Shown here: positions 18,789-28,489 of the stretch, in pieces | How positions within the stretch are numbered: position 1 is the stretch's first letter | Layout: each line of letters starts with the position of its first letter | Assembly (NCBI GenBank): GCA_965248255.1 | Contig: CBDFIW010000004.1 | Coordinates: forward strand, 1,984,001 to 2,048,000 | Direction of reading: 5' to 3' | DNA length: 64,000 nt | Source of the DNA: JAKZVK01 sp965248255 | GTDB lineage: Bacteria; Acidobacteriota; Terriglobia; Bryobacterales; UBA6623 | Program-made: the position numbers and the translations under genes | The notes under the pieces: generated by a model | Database searches by the model: none | The model's input: only the letters and a program-made list of their open reading frames with translations | Told to the model about the DNA's origin: nothing

Positions 18789-20147
18789 GGCAGGAGATGT
18801 CCTGGAGCTGAGTTTCGCCAGGTCGCAGCGACCTCGGCGTTCTTGCCACCGTTCAACTCAACGGCGCGCTTCGCCTCCCGCCGCGCTTCGGCCGTCCGAC
18901 CCGCCTTTTCGAGGATCTGGGCCAGCATCCAATGCGACTTATACCAAGCCGGTGCGATCTCGATGGAGGCGCGCAAGGCGGTCTCCGTCCCAGGGAAGTC
19001 ATTGACTACCGAATGGAAGACCGCCAGGTTGTAGTATGCGTTGAGCTTCTGCTCGGAGCTGTGAACGGCACGTCCGGCGGCGGTCATCCCCTCGCGCCAT
19101 GCGGCCCGTTTGTCTTCCAGTCCCGGGGCACTGCCCGCCAACGAAGCCATCCCGCGCGAGTACCACAAGTCGACACTCATCCCCCAGGGCTGGACGCGCC
19201 GCACCGTTCGATATGCTTCGATCGCACCCGCCACATCCTGCGCCTGCACGCGGGAGCGCACCTTCGCCAGGAACCAATCCCCTAGCCCGAGTTGCACGGC
19301 GAAACAGACGAAGCCGACGGCCAGAGGAACGGTCACCCAGCGCCATGCCAGCGAAGCTTTCAAAGGCTCCCTATCGCCGACGATCGCTGTCCCCGAGAGT
19401 GCCGTCAGCCAAGCCGCCGTCACGTAGAAATAGAGGCCCGTCGGAGCCGTGAAGACGAGAAACTGCTGGCTGATCAAACCGCCGAGGAGAGCGGCGGCGG
19501 CGAACCCGGTGACTTCGGGCGCACGTCTCCTGCTTCGCCACGCAGCCAGAAGAGGCAACACTGCCAAGCCCACGAAAGCAGCCAGACCCAGAACGCCCTG
19601 TGCTGTCAAGACATCCAAGAACACGTTGTGCGGTGACTCGTGGTACCAATCCGGATATGCCTTCGCCAACCCGACCGACTGGTAGCGCGGATAGGCGTTC
19701 CCGAAGGTCTCAGGCCCGGTTCCCACGAGCCAGTGGTCCGCTGCCATGCGAAACGAATCCGGCCAAAGCCAAGGCCGCGCACCGCCGCGGGCGTCTTCGA
19801 TCGACCACTGCACGCGGCTGCGCATCTTCTGTCCCGCCGGCAGAAGCAGAAAGACCGCGCCACCTACGGCCAAGGCGGCCACCCCCATCGCCCGGCGGCG
19901 GGTAACCCGAGGCCGGTACCAGACCAGGGCCACCGCCACGCCACCCACGAGTCCCACAAGAGCCGACCGCGTTCCGGTTAGCACGAGTGCCACAGCCGCC
20001 ACTGCGGCCGTCACACCCGCGAAGCGTCGCCACCGCGTCGTCTGCTCCAGCCGCACCAGGGCCGCTGCAAAGAATACGACGTACAGAAGGTAGGTCGCGA
20101 AATACCCCGCGTGCCCCATGGTCCCCGGCGGACGCACGATGCCCCAG

Positions 20148-20168
20148 CCCCCCCCCCCCCAAAAAAAA
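20148..20168. repeat. 13-C/8-A homopolymer tract inside polymerase gene
   Basis: Thirteen C followed by eight A on the plus strand. The reading frame of the leftward polymerase changes exactly here. It is either a slippage-prone contingency tract or a base-calling/assembly artefact. Confidence 0.85.
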
Positions 20169-20793
20169 GTGATAGGCATCAGAGGGCAACAGCGGGTCGA
20201 CACCGAAATACTGCCCAATGCCGTAGCAGGAAACCAAAAGGCCTGCGGCGGCAATGGCGCGCAACGGGGTGCGCACTCGCTCTAGGTCGACAAACAGCCA
20301 GCCCAGAAAGATCGCCGTGAAGCAGAGCAAAGCCGTATGAGACGCCAGCCCCAGCCGCCGCCAGTTTGTCCCCGTGAACGAAAGCTCCGGCTGAGATGAA
20401 AGAACCGTTGAGACGAGCAACGAGGCGGCGTACATAGCCAGAAGCAGAAGGAACAGCCGACCCGCGCCGCCCCGCATGGCCCTCGCCAGACCCTCGCCAC
20501 AGCAGGGTCGCGACGGCAGTGCCTAACAAAAGCAGCACGACTTTGGGAGCTATGTCAAAGTGGAACGATAACCCAGGCAGCAAGACAGCGGGCATGGCCG
20601 CCAAAACTGCTGACACAACAGTCGTGAGGCCGCAAGAGGACGGCCTTGTTGCGCACTCCCTCTCCGGTTTAGTCATCGAGTACGGTGGCGAGAGAGGCTG
20701 CCATCGTCCCTTTCTGTGTTGACACGGCTTGGAAGGCCTACGTATGGTGCCTTTATAGGCTAGCATTCCGCGTTTTTCCGACCTCTCCTCGAA

Positions 20794-22164
20794 ATGGATC
20801 TCAAAACACAGTCACTCAGGCGAGGACTAAGGGTCTTCTTCTCCGTCTCGCTGGCCGGATCCTTCCTTCTTGCCGTCTATCTGCGCTTCTATTCAGGCCT
20901 CTTTGCCGTCACCGATCTGCCCGAGTGGACGCCGTACCTCCTCTACCTCGGGCTGGTCCTTGTCGCTTGGAATTTCATCGAGCACCGGCTGCCCCTGGCA
21001 GCGGCGGTGACGGAGGAGCGCTCGATGGCCACCTGGTTGTGGAGGCTGCTGCAAGTCTGCTTGCTGACGCTGGCCCTCGTGTCTGTTGGAACATTCTTCT
21101 GGCGCGATTACTCGTTTCCCCGCTACACGATCGGGATCTTCTGGGCCGTGCACTTCAGTGTCGCCGGCACGCTTGCCGCGTTCGCGCGTGGCTGGTGGCG
21201 TCGGCATTATGGACTTCCGCGGGCCGAGGTGTGGCTGGCCGGCGACGAAATCTCTAACCGACAGATCGAGGACTTCGGCCGTCGGGCCGCTCGCTCGCTC
21301 AATGTTCGCCGCCGGCCGTCACTGGAGGCGCTGTTGGAGGAGCTTCACCGACCCTCAAGCACTCGGCCGGCCAGGGAAACGCTGGTGGCTCTCGGCACGA
21401 AGCAAGCGCCCTTCTACCCCGCTGTCGCCGCCCGACTCGGCGCGGCCCACCCCGGCTCCGGCATCTTGTTGGCTGCCCCATCGGCCGAGTCCGCGGCGGT
21501 CAAGGGGGATTTGTTCCTCGTGCCGATGGATTCCAGCACGGCCGACACGCTCGACTATGTCGTGTCGAAGCGCACCTTCGATCTTGTGGTCGCGGGCCTC
21601 GGTGTAGTCGTGTTCAGCCCTCTGCTGGCATTGACAGCGTTACTGATTCGGATCCGTATGGGCCGGCCGGTGCTGTTTTCGCAGCAACGCGTGGGCCGCG
21701 ACGGCGTCGGCTTTCGGCTCCACAAGTTTCGAACACTCCCGCTAAGCGCTCTCGAGGCCGGCGATCATCAATGGGCTGTGGCTGCTCCCAACCGTCTCGC
21801 CGCCTTCCTGCGGGCCTCGGGGCTCGATGAGCTGCCACAGCTTTTCAACGTCCTTCGCGGCGAGATGAGCCTCGTTGGCCCGCGGCCGGAGCGACCCCAC
21901 TTCGTGGAGCGCTTCCAAAACGAGCTGCCGTTCTACTCCACCAGGCACCGGCTGCAAGTGGGCATCACCGGCTGGGCGCAGGTGAACGGCTGGCGGGGTG
22001 ATACCTCGATCGCGCGCCGGGTCGAGTATGATCTGTATTATCTGAACCACTGGTCGCTCGGATTCGACCTGAGGATTCTCGCCCTCACCGTGGCCAGATT
22101 GGCCCGAGACCTCTACGGCTTCGGGTCTGCCGAACCGAAGGCCCGTGATGCCCGAGTCGTTTGA
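20794..22164 (+). CDS. Polyprenyl-phosphate glycosyl-1-phosphate transferase (WcaJ/WbaP type)
   Basis: 456 residues. Several N-terminal transmembrane helices (residues about 10-135), a variable central region, and a C-terminal bacterial sugar transferase domain: KRTFDLVVAGLGVVVFSP membrane anchor, FSQQRVGRDG, HKFRT, then LDELPQLFNV and MSLVGPRPE with the catalytic acidic and phosphate-binding residues, and GITGWAQVNG. It starts polysaccharide repeat-unit assembly by moving sugar-1-phosphate to undecaprenyl phosphate. It is the first gene of a rightward operon; the next gene overlaps its end. Confidence 0.92.
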   Translation: MDLKTQSLRRGLRVFFSVSLAGSFLLAVYLRFYSGLFAVTDLPEWTPYLLYLGLVLVAWNFIEHRLPLAAAVTEERSMATWLWRLLQVCLLTLALVSVGTFFWRDYSFPRYTIGIFWAVHFSVAGTLAAFARGWWRRHYGLPRAEVWLAGDEISNRQIEDFGRRAARSLNVRRRPSLEALLEELHRPSSTRPARETLVALGTKQAPFYPAVAARLGAAHPGSGILLAAPSAESAAVKGDLFLVPMDSSTADTLDYVVSKRTFDLVVAGLGVVVFSPLLALTALLIRIRMGRPVLFSQQRVGRDGVGFRLHKFRTLPLSALEAGDHQWAVAAPNRLAAFLRASGLDELPQLFNVLRGEMSLVGPRPERPHFVERFQNELPFYSTRHRLQVGITGWAQVNGWRGDTSIARRVEYDLYYLNHWSLGFDLRILALTVARLARDLYGFGSAEPKARDARVV

Positions 22165-23288
22165 CGCCTACCAGTACCTGCTCCATCTGCGGAGCCGCTG
22201 GCCGATCGTCGCCACCGCTTGTGGAGTGGCGGTTGCCCTAGCCCTCGCCGTCAGCCTTCTCACGAAGAGACAGTTCGTCGCGACCGCACTTGTTCTGATC
22301 GAGCCGCCGGGAAGTAGCGATCCCAGGGCTGCGACCGCCATCAGCCCGGTCTATCTCGAGTCGCTACAGACCTACAGACACCTTGCCTTGAGTGACAGCC
22401 TATTTGAAAAGGCGGTGAACGAGCTCGGAATCAAGGACGCGGATGGTCCCGAGTCTCTCTCCTCGCTCAAGAGCAGCATTCTCGAGGTCGAAATCCCCCG
22501 CAACACCAAGATCTTGGAAATCTCCGTCAAGCTGCCCGACCCCAGCAAGGCACAGGAACTGGCCTCGCTCATCGCGCAGGAGACCGTGAACCTCAATCAG
22601 CGGTCGATCGCCGACAGCGACAAGGCGCAAACAGCTCGCATCGAGGAGCTGCGCGCGGAGGCTCGCCGCCGCGTGGAGCAGGCCGAAGCCGCTTCGATCG
22701 AACTAGCCAAAGGCGGTTCCGCCGAAGGACTGCTCGAAGAGGTGCAGGCGTTGATCGATTCTCGCTCGCTGCTTCAACAGGAAATCTTCTACGCCGAGGA
22801 TCTTCGCGCCGAGCTGGCGCGCCAAGGCCCGAGGCAAGGCGCCGGTCCCGAGACGAGCGCAGCCCGCCGTGACGCCCCCGGGGAAGCGCTCACCGCCACG
22901 CAAGAACGCTTGGTTCGCCTGCGCAGTCAAATGTCCGAACTGGATCGTGAGATCACGGCGAAGCGCCGAAGACTGGCATCGACTGAAACCCGCCAGGAAG
23001 CAGGGGAATCCGAACGCTCAACGGCGTGGGCGGCTCTACAGGAAGCCGAGAGACGCCTGGCACAGGCCCACGCGACCGTAGCCGCGCGCGGCGAGCGCTT
23101 GCAGGTGATCGATCCCGGTGTGGTCCCCGAACGGCCCATCTCACCAACTACCCCCCCCCCTAAACCTGATTGTGCCTTTCCTGTTCAGTGCGATCGGATC
23201 GTTGGTCTACCTCACGATCGAATTCAGCTTCCTGCTACGGAAGGCCGAGTCGCGGCGGCAGTCGATTCGTGTTGCCGGCCATGGCTGA
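22148..23288 (+). pseudogene. Polysaccharide chain-length determinant (Wzz/BexC-like), frameshifted at poly-C
   Basis: The frame begins with ATG at 22148 (GTG at 22145 also possible) and shows the family layout: first transmembrane helix (residues about 20-40), VYLESLQTYRHLALSDSL, a long coiled-coil region (about 160-310) and the VIDPGVVPERPISP motif before the second helix. At the ten-C run 23151-23160 the frame changes. The second helix, beginning LNLIVPFLFSAIGSLVYL, is read in another frame that stops at 23286-23288. Left uncorrected, translation runs into the next gene and gives an artificial 768-residue fusion. Removing one C restores the expected protein. Confidence 0.85.
23151..23160. 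repeat. 10-C homopolymer at the chain-length gene frameshift
   Basis: Ten consecutive C. The upstream Wzz frame and the downstream frame coding for its last transmembrane helix differ by +1 across this run. Confidence 0.85.
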
Positions 23289-23293
23289 GGGCA

Positions 23294-24451
23294 ATGTCTG
23301 AGCCCCGTGTCGCCCTGGTCCACGACTGGCTCACCGGGATGCGCGGCGGCGAGAAGGTCCTGCTCGAACTGTGCCGCCTGTTCCCTTCTTGTGAAATATA
23401 CACGCTGCTGTGGAACCGCGGCTCTGTCCACCCGGAGATCGAGCGTCGTGTTCGCCGGACCTCCTTCTTGCAGAACCTGCCGCGGGCCGCTACGGGATAC
23501 CGAAACTACTTGCCTCTGTTTCCCGCCGCTGTACGTTCCCTCAAAGTCCGCGACGCCGACCTCGTCATCAGCAGCAGCCACGCTGTTGCCAAAGGGGTCC
23601 GCGTCCCCACCGGCGTGCCGCACGTCAGTTACATCCACACGCCGATGCGGTACTTGTGGGACGACACCAACAGCTATTTTCAAGCGGGCCGCGGCCGCTG
23701 GTGGAAGCGCATCGGCCTGGCGGCGATCGCGCCCTACTTGCGCCGCTTCGACGTCTGGACCGCTGGCGATGTGAGCTGCTTCCTCGCGGTTTCCGAGACC
23801 GTCCGCGAACGAATCCGCCGCGTCTGGGGGGTTGATGCCTGGGTCATTCACCCGCCGGTCGATACCGACTACTTCTGTCCGGCCGACCCTCCCTGCAACG
23901 AAGACTTCTACCTGGCGGTTTCTTCACTCGAGCCCTACAAGCGCATCGACCTCGCTATCGACGCCTTTCGCCGGCTTCCCCGCCGCCTGGTGGTCGCCGG
24001 CTCTGGCTCGCAGAGGAAGGACCTGCTCAGGTCCGCCCCGCCGAACGTATCCTTCCTTGGCCGGGTCAGCGATGAGCAGTTGCTGGATCTCTATCGACGA
24101 TGCCGCGCGCTGATCTTTCCGGGCATCGAGGACTTCGGCATCGTCCCCGTTGAGGCGCTGGCTTGCGGTAAGCCGGTGATCTGCTTTGGGGGCGGGGGCG
24201 TCACCGAAAGCGTTGCCGACGGCGAAGCGGGAACCCAATTTCATCCCCAGACAGCCGAGGTCTTGGCGGAAGCGGTCCTTCGTTCCGAGCAAAGAGAGTG
24301 GGACCCCGAGCGCCTGCGGCAAGCCGCACTACCGTTTTCGCGCCAGCACTTTCGAGATAGAATGGGGTCATTCCTCCGCTCGCGGTTCGGGTACCCCGCG
24401 GCACCTTCCTCTCAACCAAGTGACGTCCGTCAGGGAGTCGGCTTCGTCTGA
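23294..24451 (+). CDS. Glycosyltransferase family 4 (GT-B fold)
   Basis: 385 residues from the ATG at 23294, six bases after the Wzz stop. N-terminal LVHDWLTGMRGGEKVLLEL is the typical donor-side opening of a GT4 enzyme acting on lipid-linked polysaccharide. The C-terminal half holds LEPYKRIDLAIDAF, LVVAGSGSQRKDL, LGRVSDEQLLDLYRR and GIEDFGIVPVEALACGKPVICF, where the EDFG...E segment binds the nucleotide sugar. It adds a sugar to the growing repeat unit on the cytoplasmic face. The sugar is unknown. Confidence 0.9.
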   Translation: MSEPRVALVHDWLTGMRGGEKVLLELCRLFPSCEIYTLLWNRGSVHPEIERRVRRTSFLQNLPRAATGYRNYLPLFPAAVRSLKVRDADLVISSSHAVAKGVRVPTGVPHVSYIHTPMRYLWDDTNSYFQAGRGRWWKRIGLAAIAPYLRRFDVWTAGDVSCFLAVSETVRERIRRVWGVDAWVIHPPVDTDYFCPADPPCNEDFYLAVSSLEPYKRIDLAIDAFRRLPRRLVVAGSGSQRKDLLRSAPPNVSFLGRVSDEQLLDLYRRCRALIFPGIEDFGIVPVEALACGKPVICFGGGGVTESVADGEAGTQFHPQTAEVLAEAVLRSEQREWDPERLRQAALPFSRQHFRDRMGSFLRSRFGYPAAPSSQPSDVRQGVGFV

Positions 24452-25736
24452 AATCTCCACGACCCGCGTACTCAAGGGCAGCCTGATCCTCGGTGCGGGC
24501 CTGTTCTCGGCGCAAGTGGCGGGCTTTGTTCGTCAGCTCGTCATCGGCTACTTGCTCGGTACCGGCCTGGAGGCCGACGCGTTAGCCGCCGCCATGGCGC
24601 CGATCGAGACCTGGTGGTCCGTGCTGGCGGTTGCGGTGATCTTCGGCTTCGCACCGATGTTCTGGCCGCGCAACGGGAAGGTAGCATACAGCTTTGGCGA
24701 CATTCTCAAGCCCGTGGCGCGTCTGGCTTTTGTGTCCACCGTTGTCTTCTTGCTGCTTGCCGACCCTTTGATCTTGCTCTTCGCACCCGGGCTCGATTCG
24801 GAGACGGCCGCGTTGGGTGCACGGCTGCTTCGGGTGCTCAGTCTTTCGCCGGCGGCCATTGGAATCTGTTTCGTCTATACGGCGCTGCTCTACAGCCACC
24901 GCCGTTTCGCTGTCGCTTCGTTTCACCACGCGACCGTCAACGTCGCGACGGTGGCCGGTGCTCTGCTTTTGCACGACCGCTTCGGTGTCTACAGTTTCAC
25001 GGCCGGCTATGTGACTGGAACCTGGCTGCACCTGGCCATCAACCACTTCTACGCCTCCTGGACCGTCGCCGACGGAAAGCCGCCGGCCGCCGCGCTCGGT
25101 TTGCGAGACTTGCTGGCCGCGCCTGCCCCTATCCTGGCTCACGCGCTGGCCACCGAGCTCAACACCGCGGTCACCCGCGCCTACGCGTCCACCTTCGGAG
25201 CGGGGATGACCGCCGCCTTCGAGTTTGGGTTCAAGTTGCTGCGGGTGCCGATGGCACTGCTGGTGATTCCCCTTTCGCAGTCTCTGTTGCCTGAAGTGGC
25301 GTCACGTCCGGGCGGGACAAGCGACCGTCAGATCCCGGTGGCCGGAGTCATCCGTGCAACCTGGCTGCTGGCCGGTTGTCTGACGGCGGTAGTAGCGGCC
25401 ATGCTCTTCGGAAGGCGGCCCATCGTGAGCCTGTTGTTCGAGCGCGGCGAGTTCGGTGGGGCTTCCACGGCCGCCGTGGCTACGATTCTGCTGGCTTACA
25501 CTCCGGCCATCCTGGGCCGCGGGTTGAGCGACTTCCTTTCGCGAACCCTTTTCGCGATGGGCCGCTTTCGGATCGCCCTGATCAGCGCCGCGGTGGCCCT
25601 TAGCCTCAATTTCGTTGTCTGTGTTCTTGTGGCCCCAGAGCACCCGGAATGGATCGGCTTGGGGGCGATGATCGGTTTCGCGGTAGGAGCCGTGATCATC
25701 GGCGCCTATGTTCTAAGGCTTCGGCGCGATGCCTGA
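24420..25736 (+). CDS. MurJ/MviN-type flippase (Wzx role likely)
   Basis: 438 residues from a GTG at 24420, overlapping the previous gene by 32 bp. The frame is open further upstream, but residues resembling the family begin at VLKGSLILGAGLFSAQVAGFVRQ. About twelve to fourteen hydrophobic helices follow, with SQSLLPEVA and RRPIVSLLFERGEFG typical of the MurJ family. Its position inside an exopolysaccharide operon argues that it flips the lipid-linked repeat unit rather than lipid II. Confidence 0.85.
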   Translation: MTSVRESASSEISTTRVLKGSLILGAGLFSAQVAGFVRQLVIGYLLGTGLEADALAAAMAPIETWWSVLAVAVIFGFAPMFWPRNGKVAYSFGDILKPVARLAFVSTVVFLLLADPLILLFAPGLDSETAALGARLLRVLSLSPAAIGICFVYTALLYSHRRFAVASFHHATVNVATVAGALLLHDRFGVYSFTAGYVTGTWLHLAINHFYASWTVADGKPPAAALGLRDLLAAPAPILAHALATELNTAVTRAYASTFGAGMTAAFEFGFKLLRVPMALLVIPLSQSLLPEVASRPGGTSDRQIPVAGVIRATWLLAGCLTAVVAAMLFGRRPIVSLLFERGEFGGASTAAVATILLAYTPAILGRGLSDFLSRTLFAMGRFRIALISAAVALSLNFVVCVLVAPEHPEWIGLGAMIGFAVGAVIIGAYVLRLRRDA

Positions 25737-25744
25737 GTCACGCG

Positions 25745-27199
25745 ATGTCTGAGTCAATCGAACAGTCTCTGCCGCGGCGCCCGCTAGCCGTTGACCTCGC
25801 CGTGGGGACCCTGTTCGGTGCGCTGGCTGCCGCTGCGGCAGTAGGCGGTCAGCGGCTCGCGCTGGTTGGATTGGCCGCACCTCTGCTGATTCTGCTTGTC
25901 TGGTGGAGCTTCGGCCGAGCCTCCCGTTGGTTCTTCGTCTTCAGCGCACTGTCTCTGTTGTTGCCTCCGCTGGCGGTTGCAAGAGACACCTGGGTGCACC
26001 CGGCAGCCCTCGCCGCGCTGCTCGGCCTGTGGAGCGGCCTACCTCAGCTGCGGTCGTGGCGGTTTCGCAATGACGCTATGACGGTTGCCTCGGTGTTCTT
26101 CCTTCTCACGCTGTTGCTCTCCGTCCCGATGACGCTGCTCTATTCCGGCCCCGAAGTCGTGGCCGGAAGCTTGGCGCGGGTCCTGCTGTTTGGGATTGGG
26201 CTCTACGTGTTCTTCTACTTGACCTACGGGCCTGGCCGAAACGAATCCCTCGATGTGGTGCGCTGGATGCGCGGCTTGGTCGGCCTGGGTGTCTTGTCTG
26301 CCGCGATCGCGTGCGTCGATTTCCACTTTCAGTTCACACCCGCGGGTCCTTTCGGCGAGCAATACGTGTGGCTGCGGGACGGCGTCTACCGGCGGGCGCA
26401 GGGGTTCTTCTACGACGCCGGTATGTTGGGGAACCTGTGCGCCTTCTTCCTGCTGTTCGCCGCCCTCGCCTGGCTTCGTCCCGATGTAGGGCGGCCTATC
26501 ATCCGCCGGCGCTGGCTGCTGGCCGGCGGCGTAATCCTCTCGACGACCCTGCTCTTTTCCTTTTCACGATCATCCTTGCTCAACCTGCTGGCCGGCCTGG
26601 CCGCGCTGCTGTGGATCGAGCGCAGGAAGATCCGTCTGAGCCGCTGGGTGACCGCCTTGCCGGCCTTCGCCGCCGCCGGACTGGCATCAGCCTGGGCGCT
26701 GTTTCCCGCATTCGCCGAATCGTACTTGGATCGCCTGTGGTACACCGCAACCAACCTGCTCGCCTCGCCGGAGACCTGGCTTTCAGGACGGCTTGAGGCA
26801 TGGCAGACGCTGCTCGGTTTTCTCGCTTCTCAGCCGTGGCGCGGACTCTTCGGAATCGGCTTCAAGACTCTGTCTCATAGCGATTTCATTGGCGGCCCCA
26901 TCATCGCCGACAACATGTACCTCAGCAGCCTTGTCGAGACGGGAGTCATCGGCTTCACGGCGATGGCCCTCTTTCTCGTGGCCCTACTCGCCGCCGCCCG
27001 CCGGACTTCGCGCAGCCGGAACGAGACGGCCTCTTTCCTTGGGGCTTGGGCATTCTGCTTCTGGATCGGTCAGCTCTTCCAGATGATGTCCGTCGACGTG
27101 CTGACCTACTGGCGAGTGTTGCCCCTTTACTTCGCGGTTCTCGCGTTGGCGGTTCGCGAATCCCGCCGGGAGGGAGAGACGCGGCCGGCTCTCGGATGA
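25745..27199 (+). CDS. O-antigen ligase/polymerase family membrane protein
   Basis: 484 residues from the ATG at 25745. A 16-bp imperfect tandem repeat (25726-25741 and 25742-25757) duplicates the GCGATG-CTGAGTCA context, so a second ATG lies 15 bp upstream. About ten to twelve helices and a large loop with the Wzy_C-type pattern GFKTLSHSDFIGGPIIADNMYLSSLVETG. This is the second polymerase/ligase-like protein of the locus, and unlike the first it is intact. It polymerises or ligates repeat units in the periplasm. Confidence 0.8.
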   Translation: MSESIEQSLPRRPLAVDLAVGTLFGALAAAAAVGGQRLALVGLAAPLLILLVWWSFGRASRWFFVFSALSLLLPPLAVARDTWVHPAALAALLGLWSGLPQLRSWRFRNDAMTVASVFFLLTLLLSVPMTLLYSGPEVVAGSLARVLLFGIGLYVFFYLTYGPGRNESLDVVRWMRGLVGLGVLSAAIACVDFHFQFTPAGPFGEQYVWLRDGVYRRAQGFFYDAGMLGNLCAFFLLFAALAWLRPDVGRPIIRRRWLLAGGVILSTTLLFSFSRSSLLNLLAGLAALLWIERRKIRLSRWVTALPAFAAAGLASAWALFPAFAESYLDRLWYTATNLLASPETWLSGRLEAWQTLLGFLASQPWRGLFGIGFKTLSHSDFIGGPIIADNMYLSSLVETGVIGFTAMALFLVALLAAARRTSRSRNETASFLGAWAFCFWIGQLFQMMSVDVLTYWRVLPLYFAVLALAVRESRREGETRPALG

Positions 27200-28335
27200 A
27201 GATCCTCTTCCTCGATCAGTTCAGTGATCCCGGCGGAGCGCAGAAATGCTTGCTCGACCTGCTCCCGGCGGTTCGTGAGGCCGGCTGGTCTGCCGACGTC
27301 GCGCTGCCCGGCAAAGGGCCGGTGGTCGATCAGGTCCGCTCTCTCGGTGGCACGGTCCACTCGTTCCCAGACGAGCCCTACCGCTCCTACCGCAAGTCCC
27401 TCGCGGACGGGTGGCGCTTTGCGCGCCAATCGCCCGGGCTTTCCGCGCGCATCCGCCGGATTGCCGAGGACGTGAACGCCCGGCTCCTCTACGTCAACGG
27501 GCCCCGTCTTTTGCCCGCTGCCGCCTGGGCCGCACGCGGTCGCCTTCCGCTGTTGTTCCACTGCCACAACCATGTGTCGCAGCGTGCTGCCGCCTGGGTG
27601 GCCGGGCGGTCTCTCCGCTGGGCTGGCGCTTCCGTCATCACCTGCTGCCGTTTTTCCGTAGCGCCGATCGCGCGTTTTGTAGCTCGCGGCAAACTGTACC
27701 TCGTTCACAACGGCGTCGCCGAAACATCGCCGGCCACGCGGGAGCCGTCGGCGGAGAGCGAGATTCGCATCGGAGTCATCGGCCGGATCGCACCGGAAAA
27801 GGGCCAACTCGAGTTCTTGGCGGCCGCCCGCTTGCTGGCAAAGGCCCTTCCCCGCTGCCGCTTTGTGATCTCAGGGGAGGCTCTTTTCGACGATCCCGAC
27901 TCCCTGCAGTACCGCCGCTCGCTTGAGCCTCTGGCGGCCCATCTGCCGGTCGAGTTTCTCGGGTGGCGCGACGATATATTCGAGGTGATGCGAAGCCTCG
28001 ATCTGCTCGTGGTGCCCTCGATTCGCGAAGCGGGCATGCCCCGCGTCCTTTTGGAGGCGCAAGCGGTCGGGCTCCCCATCGTCGCCTTCCCGACAGGCGG
28101 TATTCCCGAGGCGATCGTGGACGGTAAGACAGGCTTCCTCGTCGACCCGCCCACACCGAGCGAATTGGCGACCAAGATCCTAGCCCTGCTGCTCCACCAC
28201 CCCGAGCGGCTAGGCGAGGTGGCCGAGGCCGGCCGGTCGGCTTGGCGCGAACGATTCACACTCGACAAATACCAACGGCAAGTGATCCGAATCATCAGCG
28301 CTGTCGCTGCCGCGAGCCCGCAAACCGAGCCGTGA
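27196..28335 (+). CDS. Glycosyltransferase family 4
   Basis: 379 residues, ATG overlapping the previous stop (ATGA). The N-terminus LFLDQFSDPGGAQKCLLDLL is a typical GT-B acceptor-domain start. The C-terminal domain has IGVIGRIAPEKGQLEFLAAA, FVISGE, VEFLGWRDDIFEVM and REAGMPRVLLEAQAVGLPIVAF, where E-x7-E residues bind the donor. It closes the exopolysaccharide operon; IS481 follows 155 bp later. Confidence 0.9.
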   Translation: MKILFLDQFSDPGGAQKCLLDLLPAVREAGWSADVALPGKGPVVDQVRSLGGTVHSFPDEPYRSYRKSLADGWRFARQSPGLSARIRRIAEDVNARLLYVNGPRLLPAAAWAARGRLPLLFHCHNHVSQRAAAWVAGRSLRWAGASVITCCRFSVAPIARFVARGKLYLVHNGVAETSPATREPSAESEIRIGVIGRIAPEKGQLEFLAAARLLAKALPRCRFVISGEALFDDPDSLQYRRSLEPLAAHLPVEFLGWRDDIFEVMRSLDLLVVPSIREAGMPRVLLEAQAVGLPIVAFPTGGIPEAIVDGKTGFLVDPPTPSELATKILALLLHHPERLGEVAEAGRSAWRERFTLDKYQRQVIRIISAVAAASPQTEP

Positions 28336-28445
28336 CCGTAAGGGAGCGGTCACTCACGCTTTTCATCCGCTCGTCGACCCACCGCTAGGTACACGGTTTC
28401 ATGAATACGGTCACGTATCTGAGCAGGGCATCCGACATCCTGGGC

Positions 28446-28471
28446 GGGCGGGCACAGCGGCCCGCCCCTAC
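28446..28471 (-). repeat. REP-type hairpin (GTAGGGGCGGGC family), inverted copy
   Basis: GGGCGGGC (28446-28453), six-base loop, GCCCGCCC (28460-28467), then CTAC. This is the reverse orientation of the copy at 2863-2888. It sits between the exopolysaccharide operon and IS481 and may help end transcription. Confidence 0.55.
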
Positions 28472-28489
28472 GGCGGTATTGACCGGGGA

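Larger units (their letters stand above)
18746..20676 (-). pseudogene. O-antigen polymerase/ligase (Wzy/WaaL type) with TPR tail, frameshifted twice
   Basis: Three overlapping frames on the minus strand make up one protein of about 640 residues. The first runs from the ATG at 20676 to about 20480, the second from there to the C/A tract at 20148-20168, and the third from that tract to the stop at 18746. Many hydrophobic helices, the GTGPETFGNAYPRYQ and WYHESPHNVFLDVL loops typical of Wzy_C proteins, and TPR-like helices at the C-terminus (YYNLAVF, WMLAQILEKAGRTAEARREAKRAVE) support the call. Either the shifts are sequence errors, of which the poly-C run is a prime suspect, or the gene is off. 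It is divergent from the rest of the exopolysaccharide operon. Confidence 0.75.

Noticed and set aside
22145..24451. One 768-residue Wzz-glycosyltransferase fusion
   Set aside because: The last Wzz helix and stop are found in another frame after the ten-C run, so this is two genes joined by a frameshift.
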